Positions 17,514 through 25,175 of a stretch of 64,000 nt of DNA are shown one piece after another. Numbering within the stretch: the first letter of the stretch is position 1; each line of letters starts with the position of its first letter. The translations under genes were made by a program, and so were the position numbers. Source of the DNA: Neolewinella marina (GTDB lineage: Bacteria > Bacteroidota > Bacteroidia > Chitinophagales > Saprospiraceae); the NCBI RefSeq assembly GCF_002631205.1, contig NZ_PDLO01000003.1:1-64000 (forward strand). Reading direction: 5' to 3'. The notes beneath the pieces were generated by a model, which was not told the origin of the DNA, did not search any database, and saw only the letters and a list, made by a program, of their open reading frames with translations.

Positions 17514-17627
17514 GTGTCAAGAGGCTTCCAAACGCTAAGGTGGGACGGTTGGGCGGTCCGAAGCGATGCTCACGACTGTATGTGGGATTGCTCGGATACT
17601 TTCGATCCGGTCGGAGGAGCCCCGGAC

Positions 17628-18117
17628 CCTCCACCCGCTGGGTGGAGGAGGTGTGTGCTACGGCTATTTAGAATATGGCCCACACGGCGTGTGGGCGGTC
17701 CGCCTTTGGACCCTCCGCCCGCCGGGTGGAGGAGATGTGTGCTACGGCTGTTTAGCATATGGCCCACGCGGCGTGTGGGCGGTCCGCCTTTGGACCCTCC
17801 GCCCGCCGGGTGGAGGAGATGTGTGCTACGGCTGTTTAGCATATGGCCCACACGGCGTGTGGGCTGCCCGGTGGCGGACCCTCCACCCGCCGGGTGGAGG
17901 GGATGTGTGCCACGGCTATTTAGAATATGGCCCACACGGCGTGTGGGCGGTCCGCCTTTGGACCCTTCTCCCGCCAAGTGGAGAAAGTGCAGGCCATTGG
18001 TATTAAATTATGGCCTACAGGGCGTGTGGGCTGCCCGGTAGCGGACCCTCCACCCGCCGGGTGGAGAAACTTTCGACTGGGATGGTTTGAAATACAGTAC
18101 AAGCAGCGTGTGGACCA
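17628..18117. repeat. REP/BIME-like palindromic array 1 (84-bp unit)
   Basis: Six successive units of 83-84 bases. Each has hairpin A, arms CCTCCRCCC / GGGTGGAGG, starting at 17628, 17712, 17796, 17880, 17964 (decayed) and 18047; and hairpin B, arms GCCCACAC / GTGTGGGC, starting at 17677, 17761, 17845, 17929, 18012 (decayed) and near 18097 (strongly decayed). Between B and the next A is a small stem GGTCC ... GGACC. Linkers between A and B (TGTGTGCTACGGCTRTTTAG) are nearly identical inside the array. The array is non-coding in character and points in the same direction as array 2. Open frames on both strands here arise only from the repeat. Confidence 0.92.
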
Positions 18118-18255
18118 GCCCCCTATCTTCTCAAGCTCTTTACCTGAAATTAGTATTCCGTAAGACCAGCTTACGACTATCCACTGGATGAGGTCTTCTA
18201 CCAAGTCAGCAACGCATTATTTTCTAGGCCCTATTCAGGAGCACACAACGTCGCC

Positions 18256-18897
18256 ATGGAGTTCAAGAACTGCGACATCACCCGGGATGCCGTTCACATC
18301 ATTTACCGTTTACACGGAAGCATACCCCAGCATTTGGGGGAGCAATTAGCTATCTCGTATCGCCGGGCCAGAGAAGCAGTAGAAGTTGAATTCGGGATCG
18401 AGACGACGGACGACCTGATCGAGCAACAAAAGCAGGATAGGCTGAGAAACCTTCAGGAGGAATATCAGCTCAGATACGATCAGCTGCTTGACCGCATTCA
18501 GGAAGGACCGCGATTGCTGGAAGATCCTGAAATTAAGCAGTTAATCATTGACCAGTGGCTGTTCAACGAGCAAAGGGGGCTGGTAGAAGTGTATGCGATA
18601 TCTGTAATGTCGAATCACGTACATGTTCTGTTGGCCCATCCGGACGAATACGGCGTTACACCTTTCAGGTCCCTACTTGAAGCTCACAAACGATACACGG
18701 CCCGTTTAATCAATAAAAAGTTGGACAGGCCAGGTCGTAGAGTCTGGGCAAGTAAGGCGTTCGACCGGGATTGACGAGGCAATACCTTTGGTAAGGTGTT
18801 TTGGTACATCCTGAACAATCCCGTCAAGGCTGGTCTGACCAACAACCCTTTATCCTGGCCTGGAAATTATTATATGAAAAGCCTGGTGGATGGCTGA
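18256..18897 (+). pseudogene. REP-associated tyrosine transposase (RAYT, Y1 HUH family), interrupted by one in-frame TGA
   Basis: The frame codes for a Y1-type HUH nuclease: MSNHVHVLLAH contains HVH (residues 121-123) and Tyr147 in AHKRYTARL is in the right place for the catalytic tyrosine. These enzymes cut and rejoin single-stranded DNA at hairpins. At 18772-18774 an in-frame TGA follows KAFDRD, but the same frame continues with FGKVFWYILNNPVKAGL to a stop at 18895-18897, which is the conserved C-terminus of this family. Hence one nonsense change and no frameshift. Between arrays of the same palindromes, one copy, no terminal inverted repeats: RAYT rather than an IS. The frame is also open upstream of the ATG to 18157, so the start is uncertain. 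The truncated 172-residue product keeps HUH and Tyr and may retain activity. Confidence 0.85.
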
Positions 18898-18941
18898 GCA
18901 GATGGAGGATGAAGTGAGGTCGGGGAAGTAATAATTTGTAT

Positions 18942-19261
18942 CCTCCTCCCGCCGGGTGGAGAAGCTGTAGAACATTGGCTTTTAGTGCATGGCCCACACG
19001 GCGTGTGGGCGGTCCGCCCCGGATCCTCCACCCGCCGGGTGGAGAAGCTGTAACTACTACTTAATTGAAGCATGGCCCCCACGGCGTGTGGGCGGTCCGC
19101 CTTCGGATCCTCCACCCGCCGGGTGGAGAAGCTGTAACTACTACTTAATTGAAGCATGGCCCACACGGCGTGTGGGCGGTCCGCCCCCGGATCCACCAGT
19201 TGGCGGGTAGTAAAGTTGGAAGCCGGCACTGTTTGGCATATGGCCCACACGGCGTGTGGGC
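18942..19261. repeat. REP/BIME-like palindromic array 2
   Basis: Four units of about 83 bases downstream of the RAYT gene. Hairpin A begins at 18942, 19025, 19108 and 19191 (last one decayed), hairpin B at 18991, 19073, 19157 and 19242. Both hairpins and the GGTCCGCC bridge are the same as in array 1 and in the same orientation, but the A-B linker here is different (CTGTAACTACTACTTAATTG) and is shared among its own copies. So each array grew locally from one founding unit. It ends 15 bases from the stop codon of the serine hydrolase gene. Confidence 0.92.
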
Positions 19262-19275
19262 GGTCCGGCCAGCAC

Positions 19276-20481
19276 CTACTCGCCCAGCGCCTGGTACACC
19301 ATTTGCCGGAACTTCCGCTCGAGGTAGCCGGAGTAGGGCGAACGTTGCGACATCATGATGGCAATCATGTTTTCGGCGGGGTCCACGAAGAAGTAGGTGG
19401 AGTAGGCGCCACTCCAGAAGTATTGCCCTTCCGAACTAATGGTACCGTATTCGGCTACGTCGGTGATGATGCCGAAGCCGAGGCCGAAGCCCTGTCCGTC
19501 CTCCCGCATGTCGCCTACGTGGTTACGGGTCATCAATTCTACGGTCTTGGGGCTGAGGTACTGCCGCCCGTCGAGTTCTCCCTTGTTGAGGAGCATGCGG
19601 GCGAAGCGGAGGTAGTCCTGGGCCGTGGAATAAAGGCCGTGGGTGCCCCCGAAAATGGTGTTCCCGCTACTGGGCAGCTGCATGGCGGCCCGGGTAAGGG
19701 AGCTGTCGGTTGCCGTGTGGTTGGCGACCAGCCAGGAGGCTTGGTCCGCCGGAATGTTGTAACCGGTATCGGCCATTCCCAGGGGGTCGAAGAGCCGTTC
19801 CTGGAGAAATTCCGCTACGGTTTGTCCGGAGAATACCTCGATGAGCCGGGCCAGGATATCGGGGGAGGCGCTGTAGTACCACTGCTCGCCGGGTTGCCCG
19901 ACCAGGGGCAGGGTAGCGAGGGTATTCACCCGGCTGGCGAGATCGGCCTTGGGTTTGAAGTACAGTTCCCGGGCAATCTCGTTGTCGAGTTTCGTGCCAC
20001 CCAGGCCGTGGGAGAAGCCCGCGGTGTGGGCAAGTACCTGTTCGATGGTTACCTGGCTCTCGGCGGGGACGGTAGCGACGCCGATGCCCTCGTCCGTATT
20101 TTTCGCGACGCGCAGGTTCTTGAATTCGGGCAGGTATTTGGACACGGGGTCGGTAAGCTGGAAGAGGCCCTCCTGGTAGAGCATCATGATCGCTACCGAC
20201 ACGATCGGTTTGGTCATGGACATCAGGTGGTACAGCTGGTTTTCCTGGAGAGGGGTGCCTGTGGTGAGGTCACTCACGCCCTGTACATTGTGGTAGGCGA
20301 GAGTGCCGTTGCGGAAGATGATGGTTTCGGCCATCGGCAGGGTGCCGGCGTCGATTTCCCTTTCGATCCAGTCGCCGTAGCGGGCCAGCCCCTTTTCCGT
20401 CAGGCCGGTGGTTCCGGCATACTGCGCGTACGCGGGTGCCAGGGAAAAGAGTAATAGCAGGGTGAGCAGGGTGTGGCGCAT
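19276..20481 (-). CDS. Serine hydrolase of the beta-lactamase/penicillin-binding protein class C family
   Basis: 401 residues from ATG 20481, which gives a clean signal peptide (cut after about residue 19, APAYAQ); an upstream in-frame ATG would add an unlikely extension through the terminator. The nucleophile motif SxxK is SMTK (Ser88, Lys91) in HLMSMTKPIVSVA. The YSA of WYYSASPDIL is likely the second motif, and GGTHGLYSTAQDYLRFARML is a common family block. Such proteins (LACTB, esterase EstB, D-aminopeptidase-like) hydrolyse esters or amides in the periplasm; beta-lactam resistance cannot be concluded. Its 3' end abuts REP array 2. Confidence 0.87.
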   Translation of the reverse strand: MRHTLLTLLLLFSLAPAYAQYAGTTGLTEKGLARYGDWIEREIDAGTLPMAETIIFRNGTLAYHNVQGVSDLTTGTPLQENQLYHLMSMTKPIVSVAIMMLYQEGLFQLTDPVSKYLPEFKNLRVAKNTDEGIGVATVPAESQVTIEQVLAHTAGFSHGLGGTKLDNEIARELYFKPKADLASRVNTLATLPLVGQPGEQWYYSASPDILARLIEVFSGQTVAEFLQERLFDPLGMADTGYNIPADQASWLVANHTATDSSLTRAAMQLPSSGNTIFGGTHGLYSTAQDYLRFARMLLNKGELDGRQYLSPKTVELMTRNHVGDMREDGQGFGLGFGIITDVAEYGTISSEGQYFWSGAYSTYFFVDPAENMIAIMMSQRSPYSGYLERKFRQMVYQALGE

Positions 20482-20526
20482 GATCGTAGGGGTAAATAGT
20501 ATTACCGAAAGTAAGCCAAAAAACAG

Positions 20527-20559
20527 GAAGCCCCCGCAACCATTGGCTGCGGGGGCTTC
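20527..20559 (-). terminator. Terminator behind rpmI-rplT
   Basis: Strong GAAGCCCCCGCA ... TGCGGGGGCTTC hairpin, 27 bases after the rplT stop on the minus strand, followed there by a T-rich stretch. It separates the ribosomal protein unit from the serine hydrolase gene. Confidence 0.85.
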
Positions 20560-20585
20560 TTTCGGTAGCAAGCGGGGTTACCGGC

Positions 20586-20933
20586 TTACTTGTTGATGGT
20601 GTTGACCACCGCGGTGAAGGCGGTGGGGTGGTGCATGGCCAGGTCGGCGAGTACCTTGCGGTTGAGGCCGACACCGGAGGTCTTCAGACCGTGCATCAGG
20701 CGGCTGTAGGTGGTACCGTTCTGCCGGGCGGCGGCATTGATACGGGCAATCCAGAGGCGGCGGAATACGCGCTTCTTGTTGCGGCGGTCGCGGTACGCAT
20801 ACTGCATACCCTTGTCGACGGCGTTTTTGGCTACGGTGTAGACCTTGGAGCGGGCACCAAAGTATCCTTTGGCGGCCTGGAGGATGCGCTTGCGGCGCGC
20901 GCGGCGGGCAACCGCATTAACTGAACGTGGCAT
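20586..20933 (-). CDS. rplT: 50S ribosomal protein L20
   Basis: 115 residues, normal length for the family. Begins [18 protein letters not shown] and continues with the conserved [16 protein letters not shown] and [23 protein letters not shown], followed by [11 protein letters not shown]20 binds 23S rRNA early in 50S assembly and in other bacteria represses its own operon. It lies 69 bases downstream of rpmI in the usual order. infC, which usually precedes rpmI, is not here. Confidence 0.98.
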   Translation of the reverse strand: MPRSVNAVARRARRKRILQAAKGYFGARSKVYTVAKNAVDKGMQYAYRDRRNKKRVFRRLWIARINAAARQNGTTYSRLMHGLKTSGVGLNRKVLADLAMHHPTAFTAVVNTINK

Positions 20934-21002
20934 AATGGTTTGTTTTAGTACAGCACGGGGACCGCGGAGGGTTCTTGGGACCCGTACTCTCGTTAAAAAA
21001 GG

Positions 21003-21197
21003 TTACTTACAGAGCAGGCGCTTGATCCGCTTCTCGTCGGCGTCGGAAACCAGGGCACCGTCGCGGAGACGAAGCTTGGCTTTCTTGGACTTGTTGCGCA
21101 TCATGTGCGAGGTGTAAGCCTGAAAACGCTTCACTTTACCGCTGCCGGTAATCTTGAAGCGTTTCTTTGCACTGCTGTGCGTTTTCATTTTAGGCAT
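21003..21197 (-). CDS. rpmI: 50S ribosomal protein L35
   Basis: 64 residues, very basic, beginning [20 protein letters not shown], which is the L35 signature. First gene of a two-gene ribosomal unit with rplT. A TACCTTTG -7 element lies 26 bases upstream on the minus strand, so the unit starts here instead of being part of a thrS-infC-rpmI-rplT operon. Confidence 0.97.
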   Translation of the reverse strand: MPKMKTHSSAKKRFKITGSGKVKRFQAYTSHMMRNKSKKAKLRLRDGALVSDADEKRIKRLLCK

Positions 21198-21222
21198 GGC
21201 ACCGGTTTTTACAAATGGAGCG

Positions 21223-21230
21223 CAAAGGTA
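21223..21230 (-). promoter_or_regulatory. -7 promoter element TACCTTTG for rpmI-rplT
   Basis: Perfect TAnnTTTG on the minus strand 26 bases before the rpmI start codon. Confidence 0.7.
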
Positions 21231-21327
21231 GGGAATGAAATTGTTTATTACAATCCGTGGACGGGGATTTTGCCCAAGAGAATCAACTTAGTGGCCCCTT
21301 CGGCCCGGGGCAGCTACCTTTCGGCCT

Positions 21328-21729
21328 ATGGCACAACACATTTCCCAACTCGCACTTTTGGTCCGTGACTACGATGAAGCGATCGATTTCTACACCCGGG
21401 TTCTCGGATTGGACCTGTTGGAAGACACCCCGCTGTCCGAAACTAAGCGGTGGGTGAGGGTGAGGCCCCGGGGATCAGAAGGGGCAGGTCTGTTGCTGGC
21501 GCGGGCCGCCACCGACGAACAGCGCGCCGCCGTGGGGCGGCAGACCGGGGGACGGGTATTCCTGTTTTTGGAAACCGACGAATTCGACCAGGACTACGCC
21601 GGGCTCTTGGAACACGGCGTCAGCATCGTGCGGCCGCGGACGGAAGAGGATTTCGGAACCGTAGCGGTATTCGCCGATCTGTACGGGAACCTCTGGGACC
21701 TGATCCAGCGGCGGCAGCCGTTGGGGTAG
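21328..21729 (+). CDS. Glyoxalase/bleomycin-resistance (VOC) family protein
   Basis: 133 residues in one beta-alpha-beta-beta-beta pair: HISQLALLVRDYDEAIDFYTRVLGL at the start and FADLYGNLWDLIQR at the end, the classic VOC motifs. His4 or His-containing first strand and the Glu/Asp of the last strand (here Asp in LWDLI) are the usual metal-binding positions. The enzyme activity is unknown (dioxygenase, isomerase or resistance protein). A TACCTTTC -7-like element is 11-18 bases before the ATG. Confidence 0.85.
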   Translation: MAQHISQLALLVRDYDEAIDFYTRVLGLDLLEDTPLSETKRWVRVRPRGSEGAGLLLARAATDEQRAAVGRQTGGRVFLFLETDEFDQDYAGLLEHGVSIVRPRTEEDFGTVAVFADLYGNLWDLIQRRQPLG

Positions 21730-21765
21730 GGCAGGGCACCCGCGTCCCCGCAAAAACGGACTTCC

Positions 21766-22383
21766 TCAGGAAATCTTCTTCTCTACGAAAGCGCGGAGCA
21801 CCGCCAGGCCCATATTGAAGTCGGTGTTGTTGTTGACGATCAGGTCCGCCCGTTCCTTGTGGGGGTGAACGTACTTCTCATAGGCGGGCAGCACGTGGTG
21901 CTCATAACGGTAGAGGACGTCGTCGAGGGGGTAATTCCGCTCCACCCGGTCGCGCTTGATCCGGCGGACGACCTTGAGGTTGTCCTTGGCGTGGAGGAAG
22001 ACCTTCAGGTCGAGCATCTTGCGCAGTTCCTTATAGTGGAAGACGAACAGTCCTTCCACGATGATGACTGGGGCGGGGTAGAAGGTGAGCATGGAGGCTT
22101 CCGCCAGCTCGTTGTTGAAGACGTACTCCCGCCGCTGGACGGTGTTGCCCTTCAGCAGCTGCTTGAGGTCGCGCACGAACTCCTTGCGGTGAATGGAGGC
22201 CGGCCGGTCGAAGTTGTAGATGCCCCGCGCGTCCTGTTCCTGGTCTTCCCGCGGCACGTAGTAATCGTCCATACTCAGCAGGCAGACCTTGTCGTCCGGT
22301 AACCCCTGCCGCAGTTGTCGGATGAAGGTAGTTTTGCCGGAGCCGCTGCCGCCCGTGATGCCGATAAGAAAAGGTTGTCCCAT
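21766..22383 (-). CDS. udk: Uridine kinase
   Basis: 205 residues from ATG 22383. The Walker A motif GGSGSGKT (11-18) is followed by LLSMDDYYVPRE (nucleoside site), YNFDRPASI, and VIIVEGLFVFH, which is the standard order in uridine/cytidine kinases. It phosphorylates uridine (and cytidine) to the monophosphate in pyrimidine salvage. A -7 element TACCTTTG is at 22392-22399 on the minus strand. It is divergent from the nupC-type transporter gene, so uptake and trapping of nucleosides are encoded back to back. Confidence 0.93.
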   Translation of the reverse strand: MGQPFLIGITGGSGSGKTTFIRQLRQGLPDDKVCLLSMDDYYVPREDQEQDARGIYNFDRPASIHRKEFVRDLKQLLKGNTVQRREYVFNNELAEASMLTFYPAPVIIVEGLFVFHYKELRKMLDLKVFLHAKDNLKVVRRIKRDRVERNYPLDDVLYRYEHHVLPAYEKYVHPHKERADLIVNNNTDFNMGLAVLRAFVEKKIS

Positions 22384-22391
22384 ACTGGACG

Positions 22392-22399
22392 CAAAGGTA
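22392..22399 (-). promoter_or_regulatory. -7 promoter element TACCTTTG for udk
   Basis: Perfect TAnnTTTG eight bases before the udk ATG on the minus strand. It implies a very short leader. Confidence 0.65.
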
Positions 22400-22488
22400 C
22401 ACAGACCGGCATTCATCCACTTAACCCGCCGTCCACTTATCCATGGCTCCGGCAGAATAGCTACCTTGCGGCCCACCGAATTGCTGCT

Positions 22489-23877
22489 ATGTCATTTGCC
22501 TACGATCTGTTTCGCACCGTGCTTGGAATGAGCGTGATGCTTGGAGTGTGCTATCTGTTCAGTGCGAACCGCAAGGCCATCGACTGGAAGCTGGTGGGAA
22601 TCGGTATCGCGATGCAGTTCGTGCTGGCCATTCTGATCCTGAAAGTAGATGGGGTAAGTACCGTTTTTGACTACGTGGCCGCCGGCTTCCGCAAGACGCT
22701 GGAGTTCACCGGGGCAGGAGCGGAATTCCTCTTTGGCAGTATCGTGGTGGACCTGGACAGCTTCGGCTACATCTTCGCCTTCCAGGTGCTGCCGACCATC
22801 GTTTTCTTCTCGGCCCTGTCGGCCATCCTCTATTACCTGGGCATCCTGCAGAAGGTCGTGTACGGACTGGCGTGGCTGCTCAGCAAGGCCATGGGCCTCA
22901 GTGGACCGGAAAGCCTGGCCGCGGCCGCCAACGTGTTCATCGGGCAGACGGAAGCCCCGCTGGTGGTAAAGCCCTACCTCGAGAAGATGACGCGCTCGGA
23001 ACTCCTATGCGTTATGGTAGGCGGCATGGCCACCATCGCGGGCAGCGTATTCGTATCCTATATCGGGTTCCTGGGCGGTACCGACCCCGAGAGCCAGCAG
23101 TTCTTTGCCCGCCACCTGCTCACCGCCAGCATCATCTCCGCTCCCGCGGCCATCGTCTGTGCCAAGATGCTGTTGCCGGAAGACAGTGAAGAACTGGTAC
23201 AGATGACCGGGGCCCACGACGACGATCCCCACGAAGCAAAAAACCCCAGCAGCGACAAGCGGCTGGAAATGGCGGCCGACGACAGCAACAACCTGCTGGA
23301 CGCCATCAGCCGGGGAACGGGCGACGGGCTGCGGCTGGCCATCAACGTAGGGGCCATGCTGCTGGTCTTCACCGCCCTCATTTATATGCTCAATGTCTTC
23401 TTCGTGGGCGGCACCGACCTGGTGAACGACCTGGCCGCCAGCCTGGGCCTGACCGACAGCAACTGGAACGCAGCCATTGCCGCCTCCACTGACGGACGCT
23501 TTGAAGGTTTCAGCTTTACCTACCTGCTGGCGCTGATCTTTGCCCCCGTGGCCTGGATCATCGGCGTACCAGCGGAAGACATTACCATCATCGGTCAGCT
23601 CCTGGGGCTGAAGACGGTGATCAACGAATTCGTGGCCTACGACACCTTCCGGGCCGTGCAGGCGTCGGGTGCGCCCCTGAACCCGAAGAGCGTCCTCATT
23701 GCCGCCTACGCCCTGTGCGGGTTTGCCAACTTCGCCAGCATCGGCATCCAGGTGGGGGGCATCAGCGCTATCGCCCCCGGGCAGCGGAAGAACCTCACCG
23801 AACTCGGCGTGATCGCCCTGTTGGGTGGTACGGTGGCCTGTCTGATGACGGGAGCGGTGGCTGGGTTGTTTTACTGA
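22489..23877 (+). CDS. Concentrative nucleoside transporter, NupC/CNT family
   Basis: 462 residues from ATG 22489, preceded by a -7-like TACCTTGC. Multiple membrane segments and the family landmarks GQTEAPLVVKPYLEKMTRSEL, GGMATIAGSVFVSY, FAPVAWIIGVPAED and NEFVAY identify a CNT symporter, which imports nucleosides driven by Na+ or H+. A hydrophilic loop of about 40 residues (around residues 235-275) with DDDPHEAKNPSSD lies between helices. The divergent udk gene would phosphorylate the imported nucleoside. Followed by a good terminator. Confidence 0.92.
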   Translation: MSFAYDLFRTVLGMSVMLGVCYLFSANRKAIDWKLVGIGIAMQFVLAILILKVDGVSTVFDYVAAGFRKTLEFTGAGAEFLFGSIVVDLDSFGYIFAFQVLPTIVFFSALSAILYYLGILQKVVYGLAWLLSKAMGLSGPESLAAAANVFIGQTEAPLVVKPYLEKMTRSELLCVMVGGMATIAGSVFVSYIGFLGGTDPESQQFFARHLLTASIISAPAAIVCAKMLLPEDSEELVQMTGAHDDDPHEAKNPSSDKRLEMAADDSNNLLDAISRGTGDGLRLAINVGAMLLVFTALIYMLNVFFVGGTDLVNDLAASLGLTDSNWNAAIAASTDGRFEGFSFTYLLALIFAPVAWIIGVPAEDITIIGQLLGLKTVINEFVAYDTFRAVQASGAPLNPKSVLIAAYALCGFANFASIGIQVGGISAIAPGQRKNLTELGVIALLGGTVACLMTGAVAGLFY

Positions 23878-23925
23878 CCCGCACACCCCAAATCCGGGCT
23901 GATAAAGACCAATGCTTGACCAAAC

Positions 23926-23961
23926 GGGCAACCTGCACAACGCCGGTTGCCCGCTTTTTTT
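23926..23961 (+). terminator. Rho-independent terminator behind the nucleoside transporter
   Basis: GGGCAACC ... GGTTGCCC stem with a run of T residues, 48 bases after the stop codon. Confidence 0.85.
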
Positions 23962-24002
23962 GTTACCCTTGCACCTGCGTACGCGCCCGAAAAACTCAAT
24001 CT

Positions 24003-24554
24003 ATGCTGCCGGCCATTGCCAACCGAAAATCCGTCTTCCCCCAATTCTTTACCGGTGAACCCGTTGATGCGGCCACCCTTGGTCAGCTGTTCGAGGCGGC
24101 GAACCTGGCCCCCAGCCACCGCAAGACTGAGCCCTGGCGGTTCCGCTGCTACCGCGACGGTGGAAAAGACCAGTTGAAGCAGGAGCTCCTCGACGTCTAC
24201 GGGCGGGAGAAGGAAGACGCCGCCGGGATCGAGAAGAAATTCGGAACGAAGATCGACCAGTCCGCCGCCGTACTCCTCATCTTCCTCCACCGCGATCCGC
24301 GGGAGTCGGTACCGGAGTGGGAGGAAATTGCCGCCGTGGGGGCCGCGGTGGAGAACCTGTGGCTCAGCCTCGACGGCCACGGGCTGGGGGGCTACTGGTC
24401 CAGTCCCGGCTTCGTTTGCGGCGGCTACGGCGACTGGCCCGGAGCAGCGGCCAATGAACGCTGTCTGGGGATGTTCTATATTGGTCGACCCGACGCTCCC
24501 GACTTGCCGCGGCCCCGCGGCGACTGGCGCGAAAAGGTGACCTGGATCGAGTAA
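24003..24554 (+). CDS. Nitroreductase-family protein
   Basis: 183 residues from ATG 24003; the frame is open far upstream, across the terminator, but only from here does it resemble the family. FMN-binding and dimer features of the nitroreductase fold are visible: the start AIANRKSVFPQFF, EAANLAPSHRKTEPWRF (Arg/Ser contact the FMN phosphate in the family), AAVGAAVENLWLSLDGHGLGGYWSSP, and the end. These small enzymes use FMN and NAD(P)H to reduce nitro or quinone compounds, or act as dehydrogenases. Substrate not predictable. Confidence 0.85.
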   Translation: MLPAIANRKSVFPQFFTGEPVDAATLGQLFEAANLAPSHRKTEPWRFRCYRDGGKDQLKQELLDVYGREKEDAAGIEKKFGTKIDQSAAVLLIFLHRDPRESVPEWEEIAAVGAAVENLWLSLDGHGLGGYWSSPGFVCGGYGDWPGAAANERCLGMFYIGRPDAPDLPRPRGDWREKVTWIE

Positions 24555-24596
24555 GCCGGCCCCCGGTCATTCACCCCATCAAACCCAGAATTGCCC

Positions 24597-25175
24597 ATGC
24601 GCCACCAGCTGTTTAACATCGACACCGCCCTGATCACCCAGCGCTGCGTGGTACGTCGCTTCCGGGAGAACGACGGAAAGGCGCTGTACCGGCTGCTGGA
24701 CAACAACCGCGATTACCTTCTCGACCACTTTCCCTACCTCATGGCGGAGGCCGGCCGCTCGAAGAAAGGCAGCGAGATCTTCGTGCGGGAGTGCATCGCC
24801 GAATGGCTGCTGCAGAAACGCTACGCCATGGGCGTTTGGCACCACGAAACCACGGAACTCGTGGGCTTCGTACAGGTGTTCAACCTCGACTGGGGCGTGC
24901 CGATGGGGGAACTGGGCTACTTCATCGACCGGGAACTGATCCGCCAGGGGATCATGACGGAGGTGCTGGCCCAGGTGGTCCGCTTTGCCTTCCTGCAACT
25001 TGAATTGGACAAGCTGGTCATAAAGACGCTCATCGATAACTACGCCAGTCAGCGCCTGGCCCGACGGGTCGGGTTCAGCCGTGAAGGGGAGCTGCGCAAC
25101 GAATACCGCCTGCCCGGCGGAACGCTGGTCGACCTGATGCGCTTCGGTTTTGCCCGGGAAACCTACGGGGAGTAA
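24597..25175 (+). CDS. GNAT-family N-acetyltransferase, RimJ/RimL type
   Basis: 192 residues from ATG 24597. The start LITQRCVVRRFREND, the middle GELGYFIDRELIRQGIMTEVLAQVVRFAF (acetyl-CoA-binding A motif) and the end NYASQRLARRVGFSREGELRNEY are typical of acetyltransferases that modify protein N-termini or small amines. The order matches ribosomal-protein-alanine acetyltransferase relatives, but the substrate is unknown. Its stop codon directly touches that of the convergent beta-barrel gene. Confidence 0.87.
   Translation: MRHQLFNIDTALITQRCVVRRFRENDGKALYRLLDNNRDYLLDHFPYLMAEAGRSKKGSEIFVRECIAEWLLQKRYAMGVWHHETTELVGFVQVFNLDWGVPMGELGYFIDRELIRQGIMTEVLAQVVRFAFLQLELDKLVIKTLIDNYASQRLARRVGFSREGELRNEYRLPGGTLVDLMRFGFARETYGE

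Noticed and set aside
17514-18204. Open frames with repeated MAHTACGRSAP / PPAGWRRC segments
   Set aside because: They arise by translating the palindromic repeat array on both strands and in several frames; no start signals.
18772-18774. TGA as selenocysteine or programmed readthrough
   Set aside because: No SECIS-like structure seen and the family has no selenocysteine there; nonsense mutation is simpler.
17628-19261. CRISPR array
   Set aside because: The unit has two internal hairpins and near-identical linkers instead of short repeats with unique spacers; no cas genes.
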